Of a stretch of DNA of 64,000 nt, positions 29,128 to 37,953 are shown one piece after another. Numbering within the stretch: position 1 is the first letter of the stretch; each line of letters opens with the position of its first letter. The DNA is from Thermocatellispora tengchongensis. GTDB lineage: Bacteria > Actinomycetota > Actinomycetes > Streptosporangiales > Streptosporangiaceae. Made by a program: the position numbers and the translations under genes. The notes under the pieces are model-generated. The model saw only the letters and a list, made by a program, of their open reading frames with translations. It was not told the origin of the DNA and did no database searches. The stretch lies in NCBI RefSeq assembly GCF_014202315.1, contig NZ_JACHGN010000021.1, positions 68,242-132,241 of the forward strand, in the 5' to 3' direction.

Positions 29128-29877
29128 TCAGCTCCGCAGCTCGACCACGTCGCCGGCGCCGCCCCTGGGCCTGCGGACCGGGCGCGGGATGGCGCCGTCG
29201 TCCACGATCTGGCCGTCGAGCAGCGAGACCACGCGGTCGGCGAGGCTGGCGACGCGGGCGTCGTGGGTGACCATGATGATCGTCTGGCCGTCGCGGTGCA
29301 CCTCGCCGAGCAGGCGCAGCACGTCGCGGGTGTTGCGGCTGTCGAGGTTGCCGGTCGGCTCGTCGGCCAGCAGCAGGCTGGGCTTGTTGGCCAGGGCGCG
29401 GGCCAGCGCGACCCGCTGCTGCTCGCCGCCCGCGAGCTGCGCGGGCGAGGCGTCGGCGCGCTCGGCCAGGCCCAGGGCGCCCAGCAGGTACTCCCTGCGC
29501 TCGCGCGCCTGCCGGGGCGTGGCGCCCGACAGCAGCGCGGGCAGCTCGACGTTGTCGGCCACGGTCATGTTGGCGACCAGGTTGAAGAACTGGAACACGA
29601 AGCCGACCTTGTCGCGGCGCAGCACCGCCCAGGCGCTCTCGGAGAGGGTGTCCACCCGCTTGCCGTCGAGCCAGATCTCGCCGCTGGTGCGGGTGTCGAG
29701 CCCGCCGAGCATGTGCACCAGCGTGGACTTGCCCGATCCGGACGGCCCCATGATCGCCACGAACTCGCCCGGATCGACCCGCAGGTCCACGCCGTCCACG
29801 GCGGTGACCGGGACACCGCCGGTCTGGTAGATCTTGACCAGGTTGACGGTTCTGACGACCGGTTCGGGACCGCTCAC
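29128..29877 (-). CDS. ABC transporter ATPase (LolD/MacB type)
   Basis: 249 aa from GTG 29877, which overlaps the PadR stop as GTGA. It has Walker A GPSGSGKST (44-52), the Q-loop FQFFNL, signature LAGGEQQR, Walker B SLLLADEP, D-loop GNLDS and switch MVTHD. It powers the downstream FtsX-type permease. The C-terminal tail is short and Arg/Pro-rich. Confidence 0.95.
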   Translation of the reverse strand: MSGPEPVVRTVNLVKIYQTGGVPVTAVDGVDLRVDPGEFVAIMGPSGSGKSTLVHMLGGLDTRTSGEIWLDGKRVDTLSESAWAVLRRDKVGFVFQFFNLVANMTVADNVELPALLSGATPRQARERREYLLGALGLAERADASPAQLAGGEQQRVALARALANKPSLLLADEPTGNLDSRNTRDVLRLLGEVHRDGQTIIMVTHDARVASLADRVVSLLDGQIVDDGAIPRPVRRPRGGAGDVVELRS

Positions 29878-30380
29878 GCCATCTCCTCCTGGCAGCGCTG
29901 GAGCCAGTCGAGATCGGCCTGCAGGTGCATCATGGCGCCCTCGACCAGGAGGTGGGCCACCCGGTTGGCCGGGTCGGTGGCGGCGGCCAACTCGTTCAGC
30001 TCGCGCATCTGGCCGAGGTAGTGGCGGCGCTGCCGGTTGATCAGCGCCATGCGGTCGGCGACCCCGGTCAGCGGAGCGAGGACCAGCTTCATGAAGAACT
30101 CATCGCGCACCCGGGGGCCCTCGCTGGGCTCGTCCACCCAGGTCTCCAGGCGCTCGCGGCCGGCCGCGGTCAGGTAGTAGACCTTCTTGTTCGGCCGGTT
30201 GGACTGCTCGACGTCCACGGCGCGCACCAGGCCGTCCTTCTCCAGCCGGCCGAGCGTGACGTAGATCTGCCCGATGTTCGGCGAGGGGTAGGCGCCGCCG
30301 AAAGTCTGCTCCAGGGCCTGTTTGAGCTCGTATCCGTGGGCAGGTTCCTTGGCGAGAAGTGCCAGCAACGGCAGCCGCAA
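29874..30380 (-). CDS. PadR-family transcriptional regulator
   Basis: 168 aa from TTG 30380, with GAGGAGG at 7 nt; the TTG fits better than any ATG nearby. An N-terminal winged helix (LPLLALLAKEPAHGYELKQ, then NIGQIYVTLGRLEKDGLV and a Lys/Tyr wing KKVYYLTAAG) precedes a C-terminal helical dimerisation region (Vir_act_alpha_C-like). It heads the ABC exporter operon and is presumably its autoregulated repressor that senses a ligand or drug. It diverges from the importer operon starting at 30515. Confidence 0.93.
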   Translation of the reverse strand: MRLPLLALLAKEPAHGYELKQALEQTFGGAYPSPNIGQIYVTLGRLEKDGLVRAVDVEQSNRPNKKVYYLTAAGRERLETWVDEPSEGPRVRDEFFMKLVLAPLTGVADRMALINRQRRHYLGQMRELNELAAATDPANRVAHLLVEGAMMHLQADLDWLQRCQEEMA

Positions 30381-30403
30381 CGCCTTACCTCCTCGAAAAG
30401 GCT

Positions 30404-30490
30404 CGTTACCTGAGCGTTACTGGAACATCGGTTGACTCCCACATTACCGCTGTGCATAACATGCATGCATCTACCTAACACGTATGTAAC
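30404..30490. promoter_or_regulatory. Candidate operator region between padR and the importer
   Basis: In the 134-bp divergent gap, CGTTAC occurs at 30404 and 30415 (11 bp apart, same face of the helix), a TATGTAAC lies at 30483, and ATGCATGCAT (30461-30470) is a perfect palindrome. The region is AT-rich for this genome. PadR sites usually contain ATGT/ACAT halves, so the assignment is tentative. Confidence 0.35.
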
Positions 30491-30514
30491 AGCAAGGAAA
30501 CCGAGGGGTAGCAC

Positions 30515-31792
30515 GTGCGCCGACTGGTCCCGATCGCGCTCGCGGCGACGCTGCTCGCCGGCTGCGCCGCGGTGACCGGCGACGACGCCGACACCGCCGA
30601 GGCCGGGTCCGGGTCAGGAGGCACAGGCCCGATCACGCTGGTGATCGGCCGCGACACCACGGCGTACCTGCAACCGCTGCTCGACCGGTGGAACCGCGAC
30701 CACCCCGCCGAGCCCGTCACGCTGCTCGAACTGCCCGAGGCGGCCGACGAGCAGCGTGCCCAGATGGTCGCCAACCTGCAGGCCAAGAGCGACCGCTACG
30801 ACGTGCTCGGGCTCGACGTGGTGTGGACGGCCGAGTTCGCCGACGCCGGGTGGATCGTCCCGCTGGAGCGGGGCATGTTCCCCCTCGACCGCTTCCTGTC
30901 ACCGGTCGTCGACACGGCCGTCTACCAGGGCAAGCTGTGGGCGGTCCCCTACTCCAGCAACGCCGGGCTCCTCTACTACCGCAAGGACATCCTGGACAAG
31001 GAGGGCCTCAAGCCGCCCAAGACCTGGGCCGAGCTGCGCGAGCAGGCGATGACCCTGTCCGCGAAGTACGACATCGGCGGCTACGCCGGGCAGTTCCTCG
31101 CCTACGAGGGCCTGACGGTGAACTTCGCCGAGGCGTACCAGTCGGCGGGCGGAGAGGAGATCATCCGCTCCGACGGCGCCGAGGTCACCCTGGACACCGG
31201 CAAGGCCGAGGCCGGCCTCGACTTCCTCGTGCGCGGGTTCCGGGAGGGGTGGATCCCGCGCGAGGCCCTCGGCTTCAAGGAGGAGGAGTCGCGGCTGGCC
31301 TTCCAGGAGGGCCGGCTGCTGTTCGCGCGCAACTGGCCGCACGCGTACGGCCCGGCCACGCACTCCTCGGTCAAGGGCAAGTTCGCCGTGACCCGCCTGC
31401 CCGGCCGCGACGGGCCGGGAAGCAGCTCCCTCGGCGGCTACAACCTGGCCATCAGCGCCTATTCCAAGCGGCAGAAGTCGGCGCTGGCCTTCATCCGCTA
31501 CTTCACCGGGCTGGAGAACCAGCGCCTGGTGCTCACCGAGGGCTCGTTCCCGCCGGTGTGGGCCGAGCTGTACGACGACCCGGCGCTCATCAAGCGCTTC
31601 CCGTACCTGCCGGTGCTCAAGGAGAGCATCCTCACCGCCCGGCTGCGTCCGGTGAACGCCAACTACAACCAGCTCAGCCTGGCCATCGCCAGCTCGGTGA
31701 GCCGCGCGCTGAGCCCGCCCTTCCAGGAGTCGAGCGGCGACATCGCCGCGTCGATGAGAACCGAGCTCAACGAGATCGTCCGGGCCCGCTAG
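30515..31792 (+). CDS. LpqY-like sugar-binding lipoprotein
   Basis: 425 aa from GTG 30515. The signal peptide ends in lipobox LLAGC (C17), so it is a membrane-anchored binding protein. The blocks DVLGLDVVWTAEFADAGWIV, RLAFQEGRLLFARNWPH and a GGYNLAIS stretch resemble mycobacterial LpqY, the trehalose-binding lipoprotein of LpqY-SugABC. A second, different binding protein follows 88 bp later. No ATPase is encoded in the operon, so a shared MsiK-type ATPase probably powers it. Trehalose or a related alpha-glucoside is the likely ligand; this is inference. Confidence 0.8.
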   Translation: MRRLVPIALAATLLAGCAAVTGDDADTAEAGSGSGGTGPITLVIGRDTTAYLQPLLDRWNRDHPAEPVTLLELPEAADEQRAQMVANLQAKSDRYDVLGLDVVWTAEFADAGWIVPLERGMFPLDRFLSPVVDTAVYQGKLWAVPYSSNAGLLYYRKDILDKEGLKPPKTWAELREQAMTLSAKYDIGGYAGQFLAYEGLTVNFAEAYQSAGGEEIIRSDGAEVTLDTGKAEAGLDFLVRGFREGWIPREALGFKEEESRLAFQEGRLLFARNWPHAYGPATHSSVKGKFAVTRLPGRDGPGSSSLGGYNLAISAYSKRQKSALAFIRYFTGLENQRLVLTEGSFPPVWAELYDDPALIKRFPYLPVLKESILTARLRPVNANYNQLSLAIASSVSRALSPPFQESSGDIAASMRTELNEIVRAR

Positions 31793-31880
31793 GCGGAGGC
31801 GACCCCTCCGTAAGGCAGGCCGTCATCCCCTTCTTACTCACCGTTCCGGCATCGGGGGCATAACGCAGGAGGTATTCAGG

Positions 31881-33215
31881 ATGCGCAGAGCCAGATCCCT
31901 GGCAGTCGTCAGCGGTGTGGCGGTGCTGGCGCTCGCGGCGGCGGCGTGCGGCAGCGGCGGCGGCGAGGGCGCGGCGCCCGCCGCCACCACGTCCGGCAGC
32001 GGCGCCCCCGCGGCCAAGCCCCTCGACGGCGTGACCATCGAGGTCGCGGCCAAGTGGACCGGCGAGGAGCAGGCGAACTTCCAGAAGGTGCTGCAGGCGT
32101 TCCAGGACAAGACCGGCGCCAAGGTGACCTACGCCTCCACCGGTGAGGACACCGGCGCCTACCTCGGGCCCCGCATCGAGGGCGGCAACCCGCCCGACAT
32201 CGCGATGCTGCCGCAGCCCGGCCTGTTGCAGCAGTACGCCGAGGAGAAGGCGCTCAAGCCGCTGTCGTCCGAGGTGCAGGCCGAGATCGACAAGAACTAC
32301 ACGCCGTACTGGAAGGAGCTCGGCTCCGCCGACGGCCAGGTGTACGGCGTGCTGGTCAAGGCCGCGCACAAGTCGCTCATCTGGTACCGCACCCAGGCGT
32401 TCGAGGACGCCGGCGTGCAGCCGCCCACCGACTGGGCCGGCCTGGTCAGCACCGCCCAGACCGTCGCCGACTCCGGCACCCCGCCGTTCTCCCTGTGCGG
32501 CGCCTCGGGCTGGACGCTGACGGACCTGTTCGAGAACGTCTACCTGTCCACCGCCGGTCCGGAGAACTACGACAAGCTCTCCAAGCACGAGATCCCCTGG
32601 ACCGACCCGACGGTCGGCACCGCCCTGACCAAGATGGCCGAGATCGTGGGCAAGCAGGAGTTCGTGCTCGGTGGCAGCTCCGGCGCGCTGCAGACCGACT
32701 TCCCGACCTGCGTGACCGCGGTCTACGGCCAGAAGAAGGCCGCCATGGTGATCGAGGCCGACTTCGTCGCCGCCTCCGCCACCGAGTCGGGCGCCACGGT
32801 CGGCCAGGACGCGCGGTTCTTCCCGTTCCCGGCCGCCGGCGACACCAATCCGGTCGTGCTCGGCGGCGACATCGCGGTGGCGCTGAAGGACTCCAAGGGC
32901 GCGATGGCCCTGCTCGCCTACCTCGCCTCCGTGGAGGGCGGCTCGGTGTGGGCCAAGCAGCCGGGCTACCTGTCGGCCAACCGCAACGTCTCGCCGGACA
33001 ACTACCCGAGCGAGGTCACCAAGCAGCTCGCACAGACGATCATCGATGCGGGCGAGGACGTCCGGTATGACATGTCCGACCTCGCGCCCAGCGCCTTCGG
33101 CGCCACCGACGGCAAGGGCGAGTGGAAGGTCCTGCAGGACTTCCTCCGCAACCCCACCGACGTCAAGGGCACCCAGGAGGCGCTCGAAGCCGAGGCCGAG
33201 AAAGCCTGGAAGTAG
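31881..33215 (+). CDS. Sugar ABC transporter substrate-binding lipoprotein (family 1 type)
   Basis: 444 aa from ATG 31881, with GGAGG upstream. Lipobox LAAAAC (C23) is followed by a Gly/Ser/Ala-rich linker, then a two-lobe binding fold starting VTIEVAAKWTGEEQANFQKV, with a TDWAGLV region and ALLAYLASVEGGSVWAKQPG near the end. It resembles AglE-type alpha-glucoside binding proteins. It lies 12 bp before the permease pair and is presumably the main partner of these permeases, leaving the LpqY-like protein as a second ligand receptor. Confidence 0.88.
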   Translation: MRRARSLAVVSGVAVLALAAAACGSGGGEGAAPAATTSGSGAPAAKPLDGVTIEVAAKWTGEEQANFQKVLQAFQDKTGAKVTYASTGEDTGAYLGPRIEGGNPPDIAMLPQPGLLQQYAEEKALKPLSSEVQAEIDKNYTPYWKELGSADGQVYGVLVKAAHKSLIWYRTQAFEDAGVQPPTDWAGLVSTAQTVADSGTPPFSLCGASGWTLTDLFENVYLSTAGPENYDKLSKHEIPWTDPTVGTALTKMAEIVGKQEFVLGGSSGALQTDFPTCVTAVYGQKKAAMVIEADFVAASATESGATVGQDARFFPFPAAGDTNPVVLGGDIAVALKDSKGAMALLAYLASVEGGSVWAKQPGYLSANRNVSPDNYPSEVTKQLAQTIIDAGEDVRYDMSDLAPSAFGATDGKGEWKVLQDFLRNPTDVKGTQEALEAEAEKAWK

Positions 33216-33227
33216 GAGGCGAAGGCC

Positions 33228-34913
33228 GTGACCGACCGGTTAGACGGCCCGCAGGAGCCGACCGGCGACGCCACCGTCGCCGGCGGCCCCTCCCCCGAGC
33301 CGCACCACCGCGACCACACCGCCACCGGCGCCCGGACCACCCGGACCGCCCGTGACGCCGGCGCCGAGGACGAGAATCGCGACGCCCCGCCCGCAGGCGG
33401 CGGGCGTAAGGGATCGGACGCGCCGCCCGAGCGCGACGCGCGTACGGGATCGGACACACCGCCCGCGCCCGGCGGGCGTACGGGGTCGGACACACCGTCC
33501 GAGCGCGACGCGCGTACGGGATCGGACACACCGCCCGCGCCCGGCGGGCGTACGGGGTCGGACGCGCCGTCGCCCCGGGTGGCGACGGGGGGACCCGCGG
33601 CGCCGACCGCGGCGTCCGCCAGGACCGCGCGCCTCGGCCCCTCGCCCCGGCTGGCGATCCTGTTCCTGCTGCCCGCGCTCATCCTGCTGGGCGCGATGGT
33701 GGTCTACCCGATCATCTACTCGATCTTCCGCAGCCTGTACGACGCGCCGGGCGACACCTTCGTCGGCCTGTCCAACTACGGCACGATCTTCAGCGACCCG
33801 TCCACGCTCACCACGATCAGGAACAACCTGATCTGGGTGGTGGTCGCGCCCATCCTGGTCACCACGCTGGGACTGATCTTCGCGGTGCTGACCGAGCGGA
33901 TCAAATGGGCGACCGCGTTCAAGCTGATCGTGTTCATGCCGATGGCGGTCTCGCTGATGGCCTCCGGCGTGATCTTCCGCCTGGTGTACGACCAGGACCC
34001 GGACAAGGGCGTGGCCAACGCGGTGATCACCACCGTGCGCGACGTGTTCGGCTCCAGCACCGGCTACCCGGGCGCCAGGCCCAGGGAGAACGACCAGTCG
34101 CCGCTCGTGCAGAACGGCGCCGTGGTCACCCGGCAGGCCGTCCAGGCGGGTCAGCCCGTGGCGCTGCCCCTGGTCGGCATCCGCCCGGACGCCCTGCCCG
34201 ACGACGCGGCACCGGCCAAGGCCCCGGCGCAGAGCGGCGGCGGCCTCGCGGGGACCGTGTGGCTGGACTTCGCGCCCGGCGGAGGCGGCCAGGCCGGCCA
34301 GGTCGATCCCAACGAGCGGGGCTTGCCCGGCGTCACGGTCGAGGCGCTGCAGAACGGGGCGGTCAAGGGCACGACCACGACCGCGGCCGACGGCAGCTTC
34401 AGCTTCACCGGGCTGCCCGCCGGCGAGTACACGCTGCGGCTGCCGCCGTCCAACTTCACCGCGCCGTTCAACGGCCTGTCCTGGCTGGGCCCGACGCTGA
34501 TCACTCCGGCGATCATCGGGGCGTTCGTGTGGGTCTGGGCGGGCTTCGCCATGGTGCTGATCGCCGCCGGCCTCGCGTCGATCCCGCGCGACGCGCTTGA
34601 GGCGGCCCGCATCGACGGCGCCACGGAGTGGCAGGTGTTCCGCCGGATCACCGTGCCGCTGCTGTCGCCGGTGCTGCTCGTGGTCTTCGTCACGATGATC
34701 ATCAACACGCTGAAGGTGTTCGACCTGGTCTTCGTGATCGCACCGGGCTCCGTGCAGCAGGAGGCCAACGTGATCGCGCTGGAGATGTGGCGGGTGTCCT
34801 TCGGCGGCGGCAACAACCAGGGCCTCGGCTCCGCGCTGGCGATCTTCCTGCTGGTGCTGGTGCTGCCGTTCATGATCCTCAACATCCGGCGGTTCAGGAG
34901 GGAGCAGCAATGA
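33228..34913 (+). CDS. Sugar ABC permease with N-terminal 12-aa repeats and an inserted B-like domain
   Basis: 561 aa from GTG 33228 (AGGAGG upstream); MalF-type permeases usually have about 300-330 residues. Residues 1-138 are a hydrophilic cytoplasmic extension with alternating 12-residue units RTGSDTPPAPGG and RTGSDTPSERDA (about 60-116). The membrane part starts near 142, and EAA loop LEAARIDGATEWQVFRR (about 457-473) contacts the ATPase. Between helices, in an outside loop (about 255-420), sits a domain with GTVWLDFAP, DPNERGLPGVTVEA, AADGSFSFTGLPAGEYTLRL, the pattern of SdrD-B/Cna-B-like surface modules. AglF-like permeases can have long outer loops, so part of this may be family-typical. 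Confidence 0.9.
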   Translation: MTDRLDGPQEPTGDATVAGGPSPEPHHRDHTATGARTTRTARDAGAEDENRDAPPAGGGRKGSDAPPERDARTGSDTPPAPGGRTGSDTPSERDARTGSDTPPAPGGRTGSDAPSPRVATGGPAAPTAASARTARLGPSPRLAILFLLPALILLGAMVVYPIIYSIFRSLYDAPGDTFVGLSNYGTIFSDPSTLTTIRNNLIWVVVAPILVTTLGLIFAVLTERIKWATAFKLIVFMPMAVSLMASGVIFRLVYDQDPDKGVANAVITTVRDVFGSSTGYPGARPRENDQSPLVQNGAVVTRQAVQAGQPVALPLVGIRPDALPDDAAPAKAPAQSGGGLAGTVWLDFAPGGGGQAGQVDPNERGLPGVTVEALQNGAVKGTTTTAADGSFSFTGLPAGEYTLRLPPSNFTAPFNGLSWLGPTLITPAIIGAFVWVWAGFAMVLIAAGLASIPRDALEAARIDGATEWQVFRRITVPLLSPVLLVVFVTMIINTLKVFDLVFVIAPGSVQQEANVIALEMWRVSFGGGNNQGLGSALAIFLLVLVLPFMILNIRRFRREQQ

Positions 34914-35812
34914 TGACGACCGCGACCCTCGACAGGACCGTCGGACGGCAGGCGGGAGCACCGGCGCGCGGCGTCGTCGGCCGGGTGATCGACCGGGTCG
35001 GCGGCGGACTGGTGCAGACGCTGCTGATCCTGATCGCGCTCTTCTGGCTGGTGCCGACGCTGGGCCTGCTGGTCGTCTCGCTGCGCGGCGAGACGTACAA
35101 CAACGCCTCCGGCTGGTGGACGGTGTTCACCGAGCCCGCCCAGCTCACCCTGGAGAACTACAGCAACCTGCTGGCGACCGGGTTCACCGCCTCGTTCTGG
35201 AACACCGTGTTCATCACCGTGCCGGCCACCGTGCTGGTGATCGGCATCGCGGCGATGGCGGCGTACGCGTTCGCGTGGATCGACTTCCGGGGCCGCGACG
35301 CGCTGTTCCTGGTCGTGGTCGGCCTGCTGGTCGTGCCGATCCAGATCGCGCTCATCCCGATCGCCAAGCTGTACGGCGCGCTGAACATCTTCGGCTCGAT
35401 CGCGAGCGTGGTGCTGTTCCACGTCGCCTTCGGGCTCCCCTTCGCCATCTTCCTGCTGCGCAACTTCTTCGCCGGCATCCCCAGGGAACTGCTGGAGGCG
35501 GCGCGCATGGACGGCGCCGGGGAGTGGAAGATCTTCCTGACCGTGGTCTTCCCGCTGGCCAAGCCGGCGGTGGCCTCGCTGGGCATCTTCCAGTTCCTGT
35601 GGGTGTGGAACGACCTGCTCGTGGCCCTGGTCTTCGCCAACACGGACAACCAGCCGATGACCAAGGCCCTCCAGTCGCAGATGCGGCAGTTCGGCACCAA
35701 CGTGGACATCCTCGCGCCGGGCGCCTTCCTGTCGCTGATCATCCCGCTGGTCCTGTTCTTCGCCTTCCAGCGCTACTTCGTGCAGGGCATGCTCGCGGGC
35801 TCGGTCAAATGA
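34910..35812 (+). CDS. Sugar ABC permease, MalG type
   Basis: 300 aa from ATG 34910, overlapping the previous stop as ATGA. Six membrane helices and the EAA motif [15 protein letters not shown] (about 199-213) show the second inner-membrane subunit of a carbohydrate uptake-1 importer. The normal length contrasts with its enlarged partner. An ATPase gene does not follow; the operon ends at a strong terminator. Confidence 0.94.
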   Translation: MMTTATLDRTVGRQAGAPARGVVGRVIDRVGGGLVQTLLILIALFWLVPTLGLLVVSLRGETYNNASGWWTVFTEPAQLTLENYSNLLATGFTASFWNTVFITVPATVLVIGIAAMAAYAFAWIDFRGRDALFLVVVGLLVVPIQIALIPIAKLYGALNIFGSIASVVLFHVAFGLPFAIFLLRNFFAGIPRELLEAARMDGAGEWKIFLTVVFPLAKPAVASLGIFQFLWVWNDLLVALVFANTDNQPMTKALQSQMRQFGTNVDILAPGAFLSLIIPLVLFFAFQRYFVQGMLAGSVK

Positions 35813-35831
35813 GCCCGCCGAGATGACCCTC

Positions 35832-35879
35832 GCGGCCGAGTGCCCGCCCCACGGGGGCAGGCGGGCACTCCAACGGCCG
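35832..35879 (+). terminator. Terminator of the importer operon
   Basis: GAGTGCCCGCC (35838-35848) and GGCGGGCACTC (35860-35870) form a perfect 11-bp stem with an 11-nt loop. An outer GCGGCC/GGCCGC pair extends it past a CAAC bulge. It begins about 20 bp after the permease stop. Confidence 0.75.
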
Positions 35880-35880
35880 C

Positions 35881-36480
35881 ACCACCAGCCGCGAGTTCGC
35901 CCCCACAAACCGGCTCCCGCACACCGCCGCCGTCGTCATCCCGGTGCGGCCGGACCTTCCGGCCGCCGCCGGGCTGACGCACGCAGGGCTCCTCACGACC
36001 TGGCACCACGCTCGCCATCACGGCGACCGCCTGGGCTGCGCCACCGATCCCCTCGTGACCGCATCCGCCGAGGGCCCCACGCCGCCTTTCTTCCAGCCCG
36101 TACGCGGCGCCGCGCCCCCGGCGGCGTCCTCGTGTCCGACGTGCGCCTGGCCGGGCCGAGCCCATGCCCGCGTGGCGTGCAGCGAGGCGGAGGACCGGGC
36201 CGTGGCTCTCCCGCGCCCGAGAGGACGCCGTACGGGCTGACCCGTGAGATGACCGCCTTCCGCGCCGCGCCGGCGCCCTCTGGCCCCGCTCCCCCGACGA
36301 GACCCACCACCTGCGCCTCTACACCACCGGCGAACTCACCGCCATCTCCACAGCGCGAGGCTCACCGCGATGGCAGCCTCCCCGCTACGGCCCCGCCACC
36401 CCGCGCCCGCCCGCAGCCAGCGTCACCACCCGCCCCCGCCCCCGCCACGGGTCACCCCCCCGGCTCCACGGAAACCCCAT
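35881..36480 (+). pseudogene. Probable decayed coding region, family unknown
   Basis: The 736-bp gap between the importer and ung has protein-like stretches in two frames. Frame 1 from about 35881 reads [20 protein letters not shown] and continues to a stop at 36240. Another frame from 36296 reads [20 protein letters not shown] and runs to about 36480. Neither has a good start. Together they suggest a gene broken by frameshifts. No family is recognised, and chance open frames in high-G/C DNA are a real alternative. Confidence 0.3.
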
Positions 36481-36534
36481 CTGTCGCGTTTGATCATTTT
36501 TCCGGTAGTCGGCGCGGCTGTCGGTGCGGGCCAC

Positions 36535-36540
36535 TAGAGT
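36535..36540 (+). promoter_or_regulatory. ung: Candidate -10 close to the ung start
   Basis: TAGAGT ends 8 nt before ATG 36549, and no Shine-Dalgarno is present, so ung is probably read from a leaderless or nearly leaderless mRNA. Confidence 0.35.
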
Positions 36541-36548
36541 TTCGGACC

Positions 36549-37226
36549 ATGGTCGCACGTCCGTTGCACGAAGTCGTCGAAGCAGGTTGGGCCGCCGCTT
36601 TGGCCCCCGTCGCCGAGCAGATCGCCGCGTGTGGCGAGTTCCTGCGCCAGGAGATCGCCGCCGGCAGGCAGTACCTCCCCGCCGGAGCCAATGTGCTCCG
36701 CGCCTTCCAGCAACCGTTCGACGAGGTCAAAGTGCTGATCGTCGGCCAGGACCCGTACCCGACGCCGGGTCACCCGGTCGGGCTGAGCTTCTCGGTGGCG
36801 CCCGACGTGCGCCCGCTGCCGGGAAGCCTGGTCAACATCTTCAAGGAGCTGATGGAGGACCTCGACCTGCCCAAGCCGAGCAACGGCGACCTGACCCCGT
36901 GGACCGAGCAGGGCGTGCTGCTGCTCAACCGGGTGCTCACGGTCATGCCCGGCAAGCCCGCCTCGCACCGGGGCAAGGGCTGGGAGCAGGTCACCGAGCA
37001 GGCGATCAAGGCGCTCGTCGCCCGTGACAAGCCGCTCGTGGCCATCCTGTGGGGCCGTGACGCCCGCAATCTGCGTCCGATGCTCGGTCAGTATCCGGCG
37101 ATCGAGTCGGCGCACCCAAGCCCTCTGTCCGCGCGCAGCGGCTTCTTCGGCTCCCGTCCCTTCAGCCGGGCCAACGAGCTTCTGGAGCGGCAGGGGGCCA
37201 CACCGGTGGAGTGGAAGCTCCCCTGA
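36549..37226 (+). CDS. ung: Uracil-DNA glycosylase (family 1)
   Basis: 225 aa. It removes uracil from DNA and starts base-excision repair. [11 protein letters not shown] holds the catalytic Asp (GQDPYP at 66-71, D68), and [13 protein letters not shown] holds the catalytic His (H189). The C-terminal end PVEWKLP is typical. ATG 36549 is favoured over longer frames because upstream sequence has no coding character. A small acidic His-rich protein gene follows 19 bp downstream. Confidence 0.97.
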   Translation: MVARPLHEVVEAGWAAALAPVAEQIAACGEFLRQEIAAGRQYLPAGANVLRAFQQPFDEVKVLIVGQDPYPTPGHPVGLSFSVAPDVRPLPGSLVNIFKELMEDLDLPKPSNGDLTPWTEQGVLLLNRVLTVMPGKPASHRGKGWEQVTEQAIKALVARDKPLVAILWGRDARNLRPMLGQYPAIESAHPSPLSARSGFFGSRPFSRANELLERQGATPVEWKLP

Positions 37227-37245
37227 GCCTGCGAGGATATTCACT

Positions 37246-37596
37246 ATGAGCGACGAGTCCGACGGCGAGCGTTTCCTGCGCATCGCCGTGGAGCTGACCG
37301 TCGAGGTGCTCGACGTCGCCGCGCTACAGGCGGCGGCGCTGGCCGAGATCCGCAACCCCGAGACCGAACTGGACGACGACGAACGCCTGGAGCAGGCGGA
37401 GCTGGTCCGCAGCGACGAGACCGGCGCCACCGCCCTGCAGTGGCTGATCGACCCCGAGCACGTGGTGGGCCTGGTCGAGCACATCACCGAGGTCGAGCCC
37501 CGCGAGGCCATGCTGGGCGTGGAGCCCTCCGACGGCCCCGACGACGACGCCGAACACGCCCACGACCACGACGACGACCACCCCCACGACAACTGA
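37246..37596 (+). CDS. Small acidic protein with His/Asp-rich tail
   Basis: 116 aa from ATG 37246 (GAGGA upstream). Residues 1-90 are an acidic soluble domain (MSDESDGERFLRIAVELTVE start, LQWLIDPEHVVGLVEHI middle). The last 25 residues are almost only Asp, His, Pro and Asn (AEHAHDHDDDHPHDN), a likely metal-binding tail. Close spacing after ung suggests co-transcription, but a role in repair is not shown. The family is not recognised. Confidence 0.75.
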   Translation: MSDESDGERFLRIAVELTVEVLDVAALQAAALAEIRNPETELDDDERLEQAELVRSDETGATALQWLIDPEHVVGLVEHITEVEPREAMLGVEPSDGPDDDAEHAHDHDDDHPHDN

Positions 37597-37616
37597 GCGC
37601 ATCCGACTCCGGGCAC

Positions 37617-37649
37617 AATCGGCGATGAGCCGAAGATCCATCGCCGATT
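37617..37649 (+). promoter_or_regulatory. Hairpin just before the thiamine-binding protein gene
   Basis: AATCGGCGATG (37617-37627) and CATCGCCGATT (37639-37649) form a perfect 11-bp stem with an 11-nt loop. The 3' arm ends where the ribosome-binding GGAG begins, 11 nt before ATG 37660. It could end the upstream transcript, bind a regulator or affect ribosome access. It does not have THI-box features. Confidence 0.5.
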
Positions 37650-37659
37650 GGAGCCAGTC

Positions 37660-37953
37660 ATGATCGTCGCATTCTCGGTGACCCCGCTCGGCGTGGGCGA
37701 GGCCGTCGCCGAGCCCGTCGCCAGGGCGGTCAAGGTCGTGCGCGACAGCGGCCTGCCCAACCGCACCGACGCCATGTTCACCACCCTCGAAGGCGAGTGG
37801 GACGAGGTGATGGACGTGGTCAAGCGGGCCGTGGAGGCCGTCGCCGAGGTCGCCCCCCGGGTCAGCCTGGTGCTCAAGGCCGACATCCGCGAGGGCGTCA
37901 CCGACGGCATGACCGCCAAGCTGGAGTCCCTGGAACGACACCTCGGCTCCTGA
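37660..37953 (+). CDS. MTH1187-family thiamine-binding protein
   Basis: 97 aa from ATG 37660 (GGAG 8 nt upstream; an in-frame TTG at 37648 is an alternative). A compact ferredoxin-like fold begins [20 protein letters not shown], with [20 protein letters not shown] in the middle. Family members bind thiamine or related compounds in the cytoplasm. A hairpin precedes it. Confidence 0.85.
   Translation: MIVAFSVTPLGVGEAVAEPVARAVKVVRDSGLPNRTDAMFTTLEGEWDEVMDVVKRAVEAVAEVAPRVSLVLKADIREGVTDGMTAKLESLERHLGS

Noticed and set aside
35944-36240. 98-aa intact gene upstream of ung
   Set aside because: No ribosome site, and the protein-like part begins upstream of the ATG, so it is reported only as a possible broken gene.
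37617-37659. TPP riboswitch before the thiamine-binding gene
   Set aside because: The region is too short and lacks the conserved THI-box sequences; only a simple hairpin is present.
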